Assembly (NCBI RefSeq): GCF_944801835.1
Contig: NZ_CALYLN010000003.1
Span: 1-64,000 of the forward strand
DNA length: 64,000 nucleotides
Source: Bartonella sp. B1099
GTDB lineage: Bacteria; Pseudomonadota; Alphaproteobacteria; Rhizobiales; Rhizobiaceae
Direction: 5' to 3'
The translations under genes were made by a program, and so were the position numbers. The notes under the pieces were generated by a model, which was not told the origin of the DNA, did no database searches, and saw only the letters and a list, made by a program, of their open reading frames with translations. Shown piece by piece: positions 46,656 to 56,932 of this stretch. Each line of letters opens with the position of its first letter. The stretch's first letter is position 1.

Positions 46656-48155
46656 ATGAAGGTTGAGATTGCCTTGGGTGAGATGTCAGAAAGTCGTGCT
46701 TTGCATAAATCGATGCCAGCACTTCTGGATTTGGAAGAATTATTGGCGACACGTCTTCTTGTACAAGGGAATTCTGGGTCAGGGAAATCTCATCTTTTAC
46801 GCCGTCTTTTAGAACAAAGTGCTCAGTGGGTGCAGCACTGTGTGATTGACCCAGAAGGCGATTTTATAACTTTGGCCGATAAATTTGGTCATGTTATTGT
46901 AGAGGCTCAACGAAGTGAATTAGAGTTGACGCGTATTGCTCATCGCATTCGGCAACATCGGGTTTCGGTGGTCTTTAATCTGGAAGGGTTGGATACTGAA
47001 CAACAAATGCGTGCTGTGGGGGCTTTTCTTGGAGCACTGTTTGATGTGGAACGTAATTATTGGTATCCTATGCTTATTGTTGTCGATGAAGCACAATTGT
47101 TTGCGCCAACAGCGGCAGGGGAAGTTTCCGATGAAGCGCGTAAAATTTCTCTGAGCGCTATGACCAATCTTATGTGTCGAGGACGTAAACGTGGTCTTGC
47201 TGGTGTTATTGCAACACAACGTTTGGCTAAGCTTGCCAAAAATGTTGCTGCTGAAGCTTCAAATTTTTTAATAGGGCGCACTTTTTTAGATATTGATATG
47301 ATGCGTGCGGCTGATCTTTTGGGAATGGAGCGTCGTCAAGCGGAAATGTTTAGAGATCTTGAGCGGGGACATTTTATCGCTTTAGGCCCTGCTTTATCAC
47401 GACGTCCCTTACCAATTATCATTGGTTCTGTTGAAACTTTAGCACGCTCTTCTAGCCCTAAATTAATGCCACTTCCAACAGAGAACATAGATGCAAAAGA
47501 ACTCGTTTTTACGGCTTCACCAGAGGAAATTTTAACGCCATTTAAACAAATACGAGAGCCTGTGAGAGAAAAATCAATGCACGAGATATTAGAGGAGGTG
47601 GTGCATAAAAAACAAGAGGACTTAGAAGAACCCCCGAGTTTATTTCCTGAATTTTCTGATATTGAGCATAATAGTCAAGCAGAACATGTTATTCGGGAAA
47701 TTCTTGAGGATCCTGAGGCTTTTTATCGTTCAACAGCGGTGCTTTATCAAGATTTTTCGGTTCGTTGCCGCATCCATGGTATGTCTAAGGTTCCTTTTAA
47801 TCTTTCACAATTTCGGCGTAAATTGGCGATTGCTCAAGCTTTTGTCGATGAACAAACAGCTGTCAGTGAACATTGGAAATATATTTTGCAGATATCAGAA
47901 AGTTTGGAAGATGATGTTCAAGGAGTCTTCTTGAATGTGGCACAGGCCGCATTGAGCGGAAAGCCATGTCCATCTGATGCATTTTTAGCCCGTCTTTATG
48001 GGACACACTCTTTAAGTCGTGCACGTCGGCTTTTAACCTACTTTGAAGAACGCGGACTCATTGTTATTCATACGCATTTTAGTGGTCAACGTATTGTTGC
48101 ATTTCCTGATCTTGGTGTCGAAACAGCACCAGGGGATCCCAAAGAACCACTTTAA
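46656..48155 (+). CDS. HerA-like/DUF87 ATPase
   Basis: This 499-residue P-loop ATPase of the HerA/FtsK superfamily has Walker [10 protein letters not shown] (38-46) and Walker [14 protein letters not shown] near 136-148. An arginine-rich segment, [21 protein letters not shown] near 172-192, carries the sensor Gln. The C-terminal third (about 340-490) is mostly helical and includes a winged-helix-like end ([17 protein letters not shown]). In archaea HerA works with the nuclease NurA; no such partner lies here. Standalone proteins of this type are widespread in Rhizobiales and their substrate is not known. It is convergent with prs and the two stops overlap by four bases. The ATG is preceded by GGAG at a suitable distance. 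Confidence 0.82.
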   Translation: MKVEIALGEMSESRALHKSMPALLDLEELLATRLLVQGNSGSGKSHLLRRLLEQSAQWVQHCVIDPEGDFITLADKFGHVIVEAQRSELELTRIAHRIRQHRVSVVFNLEGLDTEQQMRAVGAFLGALFDVERNYWYPMLIVVDEAQLFAPTAAGEVSDEARKISLSAMTNLMCRGRKRGLAGVIATQRLAKLAKNVAAEASNFLIGRTFLDIDMMRAADLLGMERRQAEMFRDLERGHFIALGPALSRRPLPIIIGSVETLARSSSPKLMPLPTENIDAKELVFTASPEEILTPFKQIREPVREKSMHEILEEVVHKKQEDLEEPPSLFPEFSDIEHNSQAEHVIREILEDPEAFYRSTAVLYQDFSVRCRIHGMSKVPFNLSQFRRKLAIAQAFVDEQTAVSEHWKYILQISESLEDDVQGVFLNVAQAALSGKPCPSDAFLARLYGTHSLSRARRLLTYFEERGLIVIHTHFSGQRIVAFPDLGVETAPGDPKEPL

Positions 48156-49084
48156 CCAAATAGACTGGAAACGGATTGCTCTGCTGCTGTTCTAGCGATT
48201 GCTTCTCCAATGAGATCAGCAATGGGTAACACGCGAATATTATGAGCTTTCTCAATGGCTCCTGTTGGCATAATTGAATCTGTAATAACCAATTCTTTCA
48301 TTTCTGAATGGGTAATGCGTTCGATTGCACTCCCAGAAAGAACACCATGCGTGATATAAGCTGTGACACTATTGGCACCCTGTTTTAAGAGAGCACTTGC
48401 TGCATTGCATAAAGTTCCACCTGAATCAACAATGTCATCAAGCAAAAGACAATCTTTCCTCGATACATCTCCAATAATATTCATAACTTCTGATTCACCA
48501 GGACGTTCACGACGTTTATCGACAATAGCAAGCAAACTGTTCAAGCGCTTGGCGAGCGAGCGAGCACGGACCACACCACCCACATCAGGTGAAACAACAA
48601 TAACATTTTCAAGAGAATAATGCATTTTGACATCGCGAGAAATAACAGGAACAGCATAGAGATTATCCGTAGGGATATCAAAAAAACCTTGAATTTGTCC
48701 TGCATGAAGATCCAACGTTAAAACGCGATGGGCGCCTGCTTCAGTAATCAGGTTGGCAACAAGTTTTGCAGAAATAGGAGTCCGTGGTCCAGGTTTTCTA
48801 TCTTGGCGGGCGTAGCCAAAATAGGGTATCACCGCTGTAATACGACGCGCAGAAGAACGACGAAGGGCATCAATCATGATGAGCAATTCCATCAAATGAT
48901 CATTTGCCGGATATGATGTAGATTGCAAAACAAAAACATCTTGTCCACGTACATTTTCATGCAATTCTACGAAAATTTCTTGATCAGCAAAGCGTTTTAC
49001 AGTTGCCTTGCCTAAGGGGATGTTCAAATAATTTGTAACATCTTCAGCGAGACGTGGATTAGAATTTCCGCAGAAAAGTTTCAT
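48152..49084 (-). CDS. ribose-phosphate pyrophosphokinase Prs
   Basis: This 310-residue enzyme makes PRPP from ribose 5-phosphate and ATP for nucleotide, His and Trp synthesis. The ATP-binding FGYARQDRK is near 94-102, the catalytic loop [12 protein letters not shown] near 194-205, the PRPP-binding motif [16 protein letters not shown] near 213-228, and [13 protein letters not shown] near 163-175. The length and all motifs fit class I Prs. It is monocistronic on the minus strand and convergent with the HerA-like gene. Confidence 0.97.
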   Translation of the reverse strand: MKLFCGNSNPRLAEDVTNYLNIPLGKATVKRFADQEIFVELHENVRGQDVFVLQSTSYPANDHLMELLIMIDALRRSSARRITAVIPYFGYARQDRKPGPRTPISAKLVANLITEAGAHRVLTLDLHAGQIQGFFDIPTDNLYAVPVISRDVKMHYSLENVIVVSPDVGGVVRARSLAKRLNSLLAIVDKRRERPGESEVMNIIGDVSRKDCLLLDDIVDSGGTLCNAASALLKQGANSVTAYITHGVLSGSAIERITHSEMKELVITDSIMPTGAIEKAHNIRVLPIADLIGEAIARTAAEQSVSSLFG

Positions 49085-49737
49085 AGTAGAACCTCTGAAT
49101 AATCATGGTAGGAATGCGACACGGTTTTTAATTTCTTTTTATTAAATTGCAAGAAAACAATTACAAAAGCCTTACAATTTTATTGATTATTGTTAAAGAG
49201 CGATGCGGTATATTTTCTCTTTTTCCAAAATTTTTGTTCCTTGTAGAGTTAATTATTGAAATTGTTAAGAAAAAACAAAAGGTACGGTTTATTTGTACGG
49301 GAGGATCTGTGATAGAGAAAGATCTTTTATCTCTATAAGTTTTATATATTACTTGTTCTAAGGATGCTTTTGCGGATCTTGATGCGTGTCATGCTTTTTA
49401 TTTTTTGGGTATTTCGAGGTATTTTTTAAAATTGATCTGTCATTGTTTGTAGAGAGAGTGAAGGCAGTGAAGATATTTTAAATCACTTAGTTCAGCTTTT
49501 TTCAACTACTTGATTTAGAAAATAGCTTCAATGATATTTTATGTTTAAATAATGACGTATTAAAGGTCATTAATAAGCAAACGTTGAACAGAAGAATTTG
49601 TTTTATTTCTCAATGCGACAGTTTTCGTGTTTTGTAACGCCAATAAAAATTTTTATGAAAAAAGCATTGTAGAAAAAAGTGTACTTATTTTATCGATATT
49701 ATTTTGTTTGCGGTTTTGATTTTTTTTTGAAAAAAAA
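49085..49737. other. intergenic region, nothing recognised
   Basis: About 650 AT-rich bases between two minus-strand genes. A 63-codon plus-strand frame at 49147-49338 lacks family features and a good ribosome binding site. The prs promoter should be within the first 100 bases. No repeat shared with other gaps was noticed. Confidence 0.5.
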
Positions 49738-50517
49738 TTATTTCAACATAATGGCAGAAATTTGCCGCCCATAATCAGGTTCATTGCGGTGTATTGCACG
49801 TCTATAAGAAAAAAAATGCTGTTCATCTTGATAGGTACAAAGCTCTACACAAGAAGCATTAACGCCTGCTTCTTTGAGTTGATTGATAATAAATGCCCAT
49901 AGATTAAAATGAAAGTGATTGATTTTTTCTGTTTTTAAAAAATATTTTTGAAATTTGCTGTGACACTCAATAAATTGGTTATAAAATTCATTTGTTACTT
50001 CGTAGTGGTGTGGGCCAATACAAGGTCCAAGAGCTGCTGTTATTGATTGTCTTTTGGCTCCCTGTTTTTCCATAACTGCGATTGTTTTCTCAATAATTCC
50101 ATTTAAGCTTCCGCGCCAGCCAGCATGCGTTGCGGCAATAACCCCAGCGTGTGGATCAGCAAACAGTATTGGGCCACAATCTGCTGTAAGAACTCCAATA
50201 ACGAGATCTGCTGTGGTGGTAACGAGAGCATCTGCTTTGGGAAGTTTGTCAATAAACGCTTGATTGACTACGACAACATCGGAAGAATGTATTTGATTGA
50301 CCGTGACTAAGTTTTGTACCTCAATAGAAAAATAATCAGCAATCAAAAGACGATTTTGTACAATATGTTCAGGTTGGTCATTTGATCTTTTTCCGACATT
50401 AAAGCTATGAAAGTTTTTTGAAACACTAGCTTGACGTGTAAAAAATCCATGTTTTATCCCATGGGTGTGTAAAGTAGAGAGATTTTTTGCAAGGATGGGA
50501 TGAGGGATAGGCTTCAT
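49738..50517 (-). CDS. purine nucleoside phosphorylase/peptidoglycan editing factor PgeF (YfiH family)
   Basis: This 259-residue member of the laccase-domain DUF152 family has the metal-binding active site: HSSDVV near 78, TADCGPILFADPHAGVIAATHAGWRGS in two segments near 112-138, and LGPCIGPHHYEV near 163-174. In other bacteria the family has purine nucleoside phosphorylase/adenosine deaminase activity, and E. coli PgeF removes wrongly added amino acids from peptidoglycan precursors. It is the last gene of a minus-strand run with lgt and a MidA-like gene, an order typical of Rhizobiales. A 56-base gap separates it from the preceding gene. Confidence 0.9.
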   Translation of the reverse strand: MKPIPHPILAKNLSTLHTHGIKHGFFTRQASVSKNFHSFNVGKRSNDQPEHIVQNRLLIADYFSIEVQNLVTVNQIHSSDVVVVNQAFIDKLPKADALVTTTADLVIGVLTADCGPILFADPHAGVIAATHAGWRGSLNGIIEKTIAVMEKQGAKRQSITAALGPCIGPHHYEVTNEFYNQFIECHSKFQKYFLKTEKINHFHFNLWAFIINQLKEAGVNASCVELCTYQDEQHFFSYRRAIHRNEPDYGRQISAIMLK

Positions 50518-50573
50518 AAAAGTCCCTTATGGGGTTATTGGAAATGAGATGTTTCTATTTGTCGACGAACATT

Positions 50574-51689
50574 TCAGAGAATGATATGCTTATTGACACA
50601 ATTGTCGATCATTAAAATTGGGGGTATAGATATATTTTTATCACTGAAATGTAAAACTTTAAATAGTTTGCCCATTTGATCTGGGCCAGCAAGCCGTTCG
50701 ATATCTTGGCGGATTTTGTCTTGCAAGGAAGCGCTTTTGCCCACTCCAAGTTGTTTTGCACGCTCCATGAGCCCCATTTTAAAAAGAAATTCTCCTTGCT
50801 CTAAGATTTCAGCAAAACAGCCCTGTTCAAGAGCTATATTTTTTAAAAAAGAAAAATCAACATGGGATGTTAAGTCATGTTCACCAGGGGCATCAAAAAC
50901 ATCTCGAAATTTATGTTTTGAGAGTGCTTGCAAGGTATCGCCAAAGGCAAGGTCACAAGCACCATAGTCGATAAGCAAAGCAGAACCTGTGACTTGCACT
51001 AAATGGTGACTGATCTGTTGCATGAATTGATGTCGTAAGGGAGCATGTTCAAAAATTGTCCCATCAGGGACTTCAGAGCAATAGGTTTGTAGACAAGAAG
51101 AAGGAAGTTTATGCGGGGCAGCAATAAAGATGAAATCTCCATTTTGATCGACGGTAATACAGCGTTCTTTCCATTCACCATCGATTTTAATATATTGGTT
51201 GATGGGGAGTGTATCGAGGAATTCATTACCAATGAGAAAGAGAGGTTTTGAAGGAATTTGATTAAAATTTTCAATGCTATGGATTTGTTTTTGATAAGAG
51301 AAAAGGCGCTTTTTTTGTTCTTTTGCGAGTTTTTTACTTATTTCAATCAGAAAAATTTCAGCAGCATTAAATGCTGTTGTCGAAAGCTTTTGGATGGTTC
51401 GCAAAATGTCATCCATCAAAGTTCCACGTCCTGGCCCTATTTCAGCAAGAATAAAAGGCTGAGGACAACCATGAGCATTCCAATTTGCAAGAATCCAAAT
51501 GCCAATCATTTCTCCAAATAATTGGCTTACTTCGGGTGCTGTTATGAAATCACCAGTGCGCCCAAAAGGTGTTTGTGTTTGATAATAGCCAAATTGAGGA
51601 TCTGTGAGCGCCCATGTCATATATTCACTGACAGTAATGGGGCCATGAGATGCGATGATTTCTTTAATTTTTTCTTTGAGGGATGCCAT
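50574..51689 (-). CDS. SAM-dependent methyltransferase, MidA/NDUFAF7 family
   Basis: This 371-residue class I methyltransferase has [16 protein letters not shown] near 89-104 as the SAM-binding loop, [13 protein letters not shown] near 150-162 and LLIDYGACD near 235. The family (DUF185) includes NDUFAF7, which methylates an Arg of a complex I subunit in mitochondria. A role in respiratory complex I assembly is therefore likely but inferred. Its start lies 26 bases inside the end of lgt, so the two are coupled. The SEYMTWAL and [24 protein letters not shown]-like N-terminal segments are also conserved. Confidence 0.87.
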   Translation of the reverse strand: MASLKEKIKEIIASHGPITVSEYMTWALTDPQFGYYQTQTPFGRTGDFITAPEVSQLFGEMIGIWILANWNAHGCPQPFILAEIGPGRGTLMDDILRTIQKLSTTAFNAAEIFLIEISKKLAKEQKKRLFSYQKQIHSIENFNQIPSKPLFLIGNEFLDTLPINQYIKIDGEWKERCITVDQNGDFIFIAAPHKLPSSCLQTYCSEVPDGTIFEHAPLRHQFMQQISHHLVQVTGSALLIDYGACDLAFGDTLQALSKHKFRDVFDAPGEHDLTSHVDFSFLKNIALEQGCFAEILEQGEFLFKMGLMERAKQLGVGKSASLQDKIRQDIERLAGPDQMGKLFKVLHFSDKNISIPPILMIDNCVNKHIIL

Positions 51690-52542
51690 TTTCTGTTGAT
51701 TTGTCTTTAAATGCTTGAAGGAGGAGATAAAACCCTAAAAGAAGCATGGGAAGAGATAAAGCCATGCCATAGGTAAAGCCTATAGAATGGAAAAGGGTCG
51801 AGAACCATTCTGGATCTTCTTGAGGAGCACGGTAAATTTCTGAGATACTGCGTGCTATTGCATAGCCTATAATAAATATTCCTGACACAGTCCCACGGCG
51901 TTTGAATGCTTTGAAAGCAAAAATAACAATGAAGAGAAGAGTGAAGAGAAAAAATCCTTCTGTAAATGCTTCGTAAAGTTGGCTTGGGTGGCGCGGTAAA
52001 TAGTAAGGATCTAGAGGAAAACAAACTGCCCAAGGTTGTGTGGTAACGTTGCCCCATAATTCTTGATTGATGAAATTGCAGATTCGTACAATGCCGATAC
52101 CGATAGGCGCACCGGCAGCAATGATATCAAACATGGATCGTATATTGATGTTATTTTTACGAGAAAACAAAATCATTGCAATGATAATGCCAATAAGACC
52201 ACCATGAAAAGACATTCCCCCATCCCATACGGCAATGATAGCACTTGGATGGCTGAAGTAATAAAGAGGATCCCATACAAGAACTTGTCCCAAACGCCCT
52301 CCGACAACAACACTTATGGCAGACCAGACAACGAAATCTCCGATCTTTTCTTTATCCATGGGAGGGTGGTTTTTATGCCATAGAGACGGTTTTTTTAATA
52401 ATTTTTGCGCATACCACCAAGCAAAAAGAATACCCACGACATAACCAAGCCCATACCAATGAAGTGCTATGGGGCCTAGCTGGATAATGACAGGATCAAG
52501 AAAAGATGGAAAAGCAATGGCTGGACAGACAAGATTGTTCAT
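51664..52542 (-). CDS. prolipoprotein diacylglyceryl transferase Lgt
   Basis: This 292-residue inner-membrane enzyme adds diacylglycerol to the lipobox Cys of prolipoproteins. Seven helices are visible. The essential segments are [16 protein letters not shown] near 30-45, [12 protein letters not shown] near 103-114, [12 protein letters not shown] near 152-163 and [12 protein letters not shown] near 182-193. In the Lgt signature usually written R-I-G-N-F-I-N-G-E-L-W-G, two Gly positions are replaced by Cys and Gln here; homologues tolerate variation, so I expect activity. It heads the lgt-midA-pgeF operon, and the L,D-transpeptidase lipoprotein in this window is a likely substrate. Confidence 0.93.
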   Translation of the reverse strand: MNNLVCPAIAFPSFLDPVIIQLGPIALHWYGLGYVVGILFAWWYAQKLLKKPSLWHKNHPPMDKEKIGDFVVWSAISVVVGGRLGQVLVWDPLYYFSHPSAIIAVWDGGMSFHGGLIGIIIAMILFSRKNNINIRSMFDIIAAGAPIGIGIVRICNFINQELWGNVTTQPWAVCFPLDPYYLPRHPSQLYEAFTEGFFLFTLLFIVIFAFKAFKRRGTVSGIFIIGYAIARSISEIYRAPQEDPEWFSTLFHSIGFTYGMALSLPMLLLGFYLLLQAFKDKSTENGIPQRKN

Positions 52543-52828
52543 GAATGAAGCACTTTACATTGTATAAGATGGATATGAAGTGACTCTAATGGTCAGAAAT
52601 GACAGATGAATGCACAATGGTCAAGTCAGGAAGGAGAATAGACACCTATTCGCATTGTGGTAAAAAATTATGGCGATAAAAAGGAATATAAAAATTTTCA
52701 AACAAACTCGTCATGAAAAATCGGCATAATAGGTAAAAATAGGGTAAAAGGAACAAATTACAGTATCTAAATGTTATGAGAATACGCTATAATGCGTGCG
52801 TCAATATTAAAATTTAAGGAAAAATGTT

Positions 52829-53086
52829 ATGCGTAATGGATCAAACCGTATTCTTGATGAATTAGCAAAATTAGCAACAGATGCCGCTGATGTTGCGCAA
52901 GGTATACGACGTGAAGCTGGAACAGCTTTTCGTGTGCAAGCTGAAAAGATAGTCAATAAACTTGACCTTGTTTCACGTGAAGAATTTGAGACCTTTAAGG
53001 AGATGGTGCTGAAAGTCCATGCTGATAATGCTGATTTGAAAAAGCGTCTTGATGATTTAGAAAAAAAGCAGACACGAAAAAAGTAG
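52829..53086 (+). CDS. UbiK/BMFP family accessory protein
   Basis: This 85-residue protein is the BMFP (YqiC/UbiK) type: a short amphipathic N-terminal half and a C-terminal coiled coil (about 50-82, KEMVLKVHADNADLKKRLDD). In E. coli UbiK helps ubiquinone synthesis; in Brucella the homologue is a trimeric membrane-fusogenic protein. The gene is divergent from lgt. An AAGGAAAA segment precedes the ATG. A ubiquinone link would fit the neighbouring respiratory genes, but that is not shown by sequence. Confidence 0.82.
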   Translation: MRNGSNRILDELAKLATDAADVAQGIRREAGTAFRVQAEKIVNKLDLVSREEFETFKEMVLKVHADNADLKKRLDDLEKKQTRKK

Positions 53087-53465
53087 AATAGTTTTTCTAA
53101 AAAAAGAATCTTCAAAAAAATATCCCCAATTTTTCAATACGATGTGTGAAACTAAAAAATGCTTAATCTTGAGTCTGTTAGAGCGGAGCATTTGTTTATT
53201 TTTAATTTTTTGGGGGGGTAAAATTCACTTTTTTGAATCAGGGGGGCTGGCGCTATGAAATTGTATCAATACACTGAAAATACTTGATGATTCGTTTTAT
53301 GATTATCAGGTTGCCCTAAAGAGCGCTATTGTGTTCTGGGGGGGTAGTGTCGATGTTTTTAATGTGTATTTGTTTGGTGTAAAAGTTCTGATTGTGACAA
53401 AATATTGTTACAATTTAAGCGGTTTATATTCTGTTGACAATGTTTTAAGATGATTGAGGATTGTG
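53087..53465. other. intergenic region with three poly-G tracts
   Basis: Runs of G occur at 53212-53218 (7), 53241-53246 (6) and 53338-53344 (7), which is striking in such AT-rich DNA. No open frame spans them and I see no conserved RNA structure. They lie upstream of the ybjN-like gene, the last of them about 120 bases before its start. Confidence 0.6.
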
Positions 53466-53966
53466 ATGAGGCTTGCATTTTGCGCCACAGAAAGAAAAGA
53501 GCATCCTGTTGACTTTATCGAACAGATTGCCTGTGAATATAATTGGTCGTTTGAGCGGGATGCCCAAGATGAAATTAGCGTTTGTGTGGAAGGAAAACGG
53601 GCAAATTATCGTCTTGCTTTTTCATGGATGGAAGAGCAAGAAGCATTGCATTTGGCTTGTTCATTTGATCTTTCTATTGAAAATGCTCGAACAGCCGAAA
53701 TACAACGCTTATTGCTCGCGATTAATGAAAAGTTGTTGTTGGGACATTTTGATTACTGGCAGAGGAATAATTCGGTTATTTATCGACAAGGTCTTCTGTT
53801 GGCTGGTGGAGTGCATCCATCCCATATACAGGTTGAAACATTGTTGATACACGCACTGAAAGCCTGTGAAAGCCATTATGTTGCTTTTCAGATGGTGGCT
53901 TTATCAGGAGAAAGCGCTTACAAGGCACTGCAATACACTTTGTTTGAAACTGTAGGGAATGCCTAA
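53466..53966 (+). CDS. YbjN domain protein
   Basis: This 166-residue protein belongs to the YbjN family (type III secretion chaperone-like fold). Key segments are NWSFERDAQDEISVCVEG near 25-42, YRLAFSWMEEQEALHLACSFDL near 47-68, and LLLAINEKLLLGHFDYW near 83-99. YbjN affects motility and stress tolerance in E. coli, but its mechanism is unknown. An upstream TTG at 53454 is in frame, yet the ATG at 53466 is better because GAGGA lies five bases before it. In Rhizobiales this gene usually precedes proC; here the next gene is an EnvZ-type kinase on the other strand, and proC is absent. Confidence 0.8.
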   Translation: MRLAFCATERKEHPVDFIEQIACEYNWSFERDAQDEISVCVEGKRANYRLAFSWMEEQEALHLACSFDLSIENARTAEIQRLLLAINEKLLLGHFDYWQRNNSVIYRQGLLLAGGVHPSHIQVETLLIHALKACESHYVAFQMVALSGESAYKALQYTLFETVGNA

Positions 53967-54012
53967 AATATAAAGTCGGTTATTGTTTATAGGCGGTTTG
54001 CTGAAAGATGGC

Positions 54013-55368
54013 TCATAGGGGGATATCAAGAATAGCGCGTAATCCCCCGAGAGGGCTCTCATCCAATTGTATGTTGCCACCATGGCTGCGTGCTATGTCT
54101 TGGGCAATAGAAAGACCAAGTCCTGTTCCACTTGCATCTTGATTTCGTGCTCTATCAATTCTGAAGAATGGCTTAAAAACTTCTGTCCGCATATCTTTAT
54201 GGATTCCAGGTCCATCATCGTCGATGATCAATATAAAGGATTCTTTTTGAGAGTTGGCTATTAGTTTAATGGTCGTTCCATAACAAAATGCATTTGAGAC
54301 AAGATTGCTGACCAAGCGTGTGAACGCACGAGGGCGTACTTGTATTTGTGTAGGGCCTTCAATGGCATAAGAAAATTGACGTTTGTGAAGATGCGCATCG
54401 TCGGAGAATTTTTGCATAAGAGCGTTGAGGTCAAAGGTCTTGACACTTTCACTTCCTTCGCCACGGGCAAAAGCAAGATAATCTTCTAACATATTTTGCA
54501 TATCACTGACATCTTGCTCAAGCGGTTTAATATCAAAATCAGTATTTGCTAATGCTAGCTGGAGTTTAAAACGTGTAAGAATAGTTCTTAAATCATGGCT
54601 TACACCTGAGAGCATCATGGTGCGTTGTTCGATTTGCCGTTCAATACGTTCGCGCATTCGTAAAAAAGCAATACCAGCACGACGAACTTCATCGGCTCCT
54701 TGTGGTTGAAATCCTTTTGGTAAGGGGCGCCCCCGCCCAAAACTTTCAGCTGCTTCAGCCAATTGTTGAATGGGTTTTATTTGGTTGCGTAAAAAATAAA
54801 TTGCTATCAGCAATAAAACAAGGGCTGTTCCTACCATCCAACTTAAAAAAATAGCAGTATTGGAAGCATAAGCTTGGCTACGTGGTGCAAAGACGCGCAA
54901 GATATTGTGGCCAAGATGGATGCGGATTTCAACAAGATCAGAATCCCCTACGGTATCAATCCAGAAGGGACGATTGATTTGGCGGGTAATTTCTTCACTG
55001 AGAAAATAATCAAGAATTGCAAAAAATGGCTTAGGTCCTGGAGGGGGTAAGGGGGTAGGAGAGAGAATAGAAATGTTTAAGCCCATACGTTGTTGTGCAA
55101 TACGTTTGATATCTTCATAGTTATCTTTCTGCGGGTATGTTTCAATAATATCAATAATGGCTGAAATATCATGCACGACAGCCATTGAAAGACGCTCCGT
55201 TACCATTTGCCAATGACGTTCCATAAAGACGTAAGCAATGACCGTTTGCAGTAACACCATGGGAGCGATAATAATGATCAAAGAGCGTGCATAAAGCCGT
55301 TTAGGCATCTTTTTCGTTAACCGTCGAAAAAAAATTCTTAAAGCTTTGATCATTGTTTGCCTATTCAA
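54013..55368 (-). CDS. EnvZ-type sensor histidine kinase
   Basis: This 451-residue inner-membrane kinase has two helices (about 29-50 and 171-193) around a 120-residue periplasmic domain, then a HAMP segment (about 194-246). The H box is GVSHDLRTILTRFKL, with the phospho-acceptor His258. The Pro found in most such motifs (HDLRTPL) is replaced by Ile263, which may affect phosphatase activity. The ATPase domain has NLVSNAFCYG near 346, IDDDGPGI near 378 and SGTGLGLSIA near 415. It overlaps the regulator gene by eight bases and is transcribed after it. The pair resembles EnvZ/OmpR in layout; osmotic sensing is an inference from family. Confidence 0.85.
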   Translation of the reverse strand: MNRQTMIKALRIFFRRLTKKMPKRLYARSLIIIIAPMVLLQTVIAYVFMERHWQMVTERLSMAVVHDISAIIDIIETYPQKDNYEDIKRIAQQRMGLNISILSPTPLPPPGPKPFFAILDYFLSEEITRQINRPFWIDTVGDSDLVEIRIHLGHNILRVFAPRSQAYASNTAIFLSWMVGTALVLLLIAIYFLRNQIKPIQQLAEAAESFGRGRPLPKGFQPQGADEVRRAGIAFLRMRERIERQIEQRTMMLSGVSHDLRTILTRFKLQLALANTDFDIKPLEQDVSDMQNMLEDYLAFARGEGSESVKTFDLNALMQKFSDDAHLHKRQFSYAIEGPTQIQVRPRAFTRLVSNLVSNAFCYGTTIKLIANSQKESFILIIDDDGPGIHKDMRTEVFKPFFRIDRARNQDASGTGLGLSIAQDIARSHGGNIQLDESPLGGLRAILDIPL

Positions 55369-56065
55369 TTGAGAGTTTATACCCTATTCCTCGTACGGTT
55401 TGGAGCCATACAGGCAATGCTGGATTTTTTTCGATCTTACGACGAAGACGGTTGACTTGTACATCAATGGCACGTTCACTGATCGTGTTGTCATCCATTG
55501 CAAATTGATGACGCGGAATGATGTCACCTGCGTTTTCGGCAAAAATGACCATCATTTTTTGTTCTTTATCAGTTAGTTTAATAATTTCTCCTCCCCTTTT
55601 GAGTTCGCGCCGTGAAATTGAAAAAATATAAGGCCCAAAAACGATTTGCTCAATTTTGGGTTGGCTAAGGGGAAAGCCGCGTCGTAAAATGACGTTGATG
55701 CGAAGAAGAAGTTCACGAGGATCAAATGGCTTAGCCAGATAATCATCGGCACCTGCTTCTAATCCACGGATACGACTGTCTGTTTCTGATAAAGCTGTTA
55801 GCATGAGGATAGGAACATCTTTTGTTTGACGGAGTGAATGGGTAAGGTTGATACCGTTTTCACCAGGCATCATGATATCAACGATAAGAAGATCAAAATC
55901 TAAACTTGCCAACAGTCGCCTTGCTTCATCAGCATTGGCTGAAACTGAAACACGAAATCCATTTTTAATGAGAAACTGAAATAAAAGATTGCGAATACGT
56001 GTATCGTCATCAATCACAAGAAGGTGAGGGGCATCGTCACACAAAACTTGAACGTGATTGGTCAT
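55361..56065 (-). CDS. OmpR-type response regulator
   Basis: The 234-residue product has an N-terminal extension of about 14 residues, then a receiver domain with Asp20-Asp21, phospho-acceptor Asp63 (IVDIMMPGENG) and Lys in LAKPF. The winged-helix domain ends in DVQVNRLRRKIEKN and TVRGIGYKL. The segment ENGINLTHSLRQ after the Asp is as in OmpR. It is the first gene of the pair, with a 92-base gap to the divergent MBL-fold gene, so the promoter must be compact. The targets cannot be known from this window; outer-membrane proteins such as the Hbp family are plausible for an OmpR-like regulator. Confidence 0.87.
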   Translation of the reverse strand: MTNHVQVLCDDAPHLLVIDDDTRIRNLLFQFLIKNGFRVSVSANADEARRLLASLDFDLLIVDIMMPGENGINLTHSLRQTKDVPILMLTALSETDSRIRGLEAGADDYLAKPFDPRELLLRINVILRRGFPLSQPKIEQIVFGPYIFSISRRELKRGGEIIKLTDKEQKMMVIFAENAGDIIPRHQFAMDDNTISERAIDVQVNRLRRKIEKNPALPVWLQTVRGIGYKLSIE

Positions 56066-56217
56066 GCTTCAAAACCTTTAAACTATTTTTTCAAAAGATT
56101 TAACTTTACATAAGTTGCATAAAGCTGTCGAGCAGGCTATCCTATAGAAGGCAGGAAATGTTCCTTGTAAGCTTGAAAAAAGGAAGCTTGAAAAGATTTA
56201 TTTTTGAAAAAGGTTTC

Positions 56218-56868
56218 ATGAGTCATTTTAGTACACATATTATTCCGGTTACGCCTTTTCAGCAAAATTGTACTCTGCTTTTTGATAAGGAACAAAAAGT
56301 GGGGGTTTTAGTGGATCCTGGTGGAGAGTGGCTTCGAATTCAAGAAGTCATTAAAAGGATGGGTATTACCGTTGAGGCAATTTGGATAACACATGGTCAT
56401 TTTGATCATGTGGGAGCAGCGATGCAAGTAAAAGAAGCACTTGGCGTAAAAATTATCGGTTCACATCGCGATGATAAGCCTGTGATGGATGCTGTGGTTG
56501 AGAGTGCAAGAAGCTATGGTATCACGGATGCCTCTGTGTGTATTCCGGATCAATGGTTAGAAGATGGTGATAGTGTCCATTTTGCTGAACATGTGTTCAG
56601 GGTTTTTCATACACCAGGGCATTCTCCTGGTCATGTTATTTATTTTAATGAAAAAGAACGCTTTGCTTTATTGGGTGATGTTCTCTTTCGTGGTTCTATC
56701 GGACGTACAGATTTTCCTTTTTGTTCTCATGAAAAATTGATGAAATCACTTCGAGAAAAAGTTTTGCCTTTAGGCGATGATGTTCGTTTCATCTGTGGTC
56801 ATGGTCCTGGAAGCCATATAGGCTATGAGCATCGATGGAATCCTTTTCTTCAAGATCTCAGCATATAA
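56218..56868 (+). CDS. metallo-beta-lactamase fold hydrolase (glyoxalase II-like)
   Basis: This 216-residue enzyme has the HxHxDH motif (THGHFDHVGAA near 60-70), a second-shell His in HTPGHSPGHVIYF near 135-147, the metal-bridging Asp in LLGDVLFRGSIGRTDFP near 155-171, and the terminal His in ICGHGPGSHIG. It is the short, YcbL/GloB2-like type, thought to hydrolyse S-lactoylglutathione or related thioesters. The open frame extends 20 codons upstream to ATG 56158, but the ATG at 56218, giving MSHFSTHIIPVTPFQQN, matches the family. A terminator follows directly. Confidence 0.88.
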   Translation: MSHFSTHIIPVTPFQQNCTLLFDKEQKVGVLVDPGGEWLRIQEVIKRMGITVEAIWITHGHFDHVGAAMQVKEALGVKIIGSHRDDKPVMDAVVESARSYGITDASVCIPDQWLEDGDSVHFAEHVFRVFHTPGHSPGHVIYFNEKERFALLGDVLFRGSIGRTDFPFCSHEKLMKSLREKVLPLGDDVRFICGHGPGSHIGYEHRWNPFLQDLSI

Positions 56869-56902
56869 CCAAAAAAACGCTTTAAAGCGTTTTTTTGGGG
56901 TT
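56867..56902 (+). terminator. Rho-independent terminator after the MBL-fold gene
   Basis: AAAAAAACGC (56871-56880) pairs with GCGTTTTTTT around a TTTAAA centre, and the flanking AACC/GGGGTT extends the stem. A run of seven T lies within the right arm. It begins at the stop codon and can also act for the convergent BA14K-type gene. Confidence 0.8.
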
Positions 56903-56932
56903 ACTTAAAATTTTCTTAGCAACGCAAAAATA

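Noticed and set aside
49147-49338. 63-codon plus-strand gene
   Set aside because: Lies in the promoter side of prs with no recognisable features or ribosome binding site.
53087-53465. SRP RNA or 6S RNA near the poly-G tracts
   Set aside because: The G-rich pieces do not fit the conserved loop sequences of these RNAs and no long paired structure was visible.
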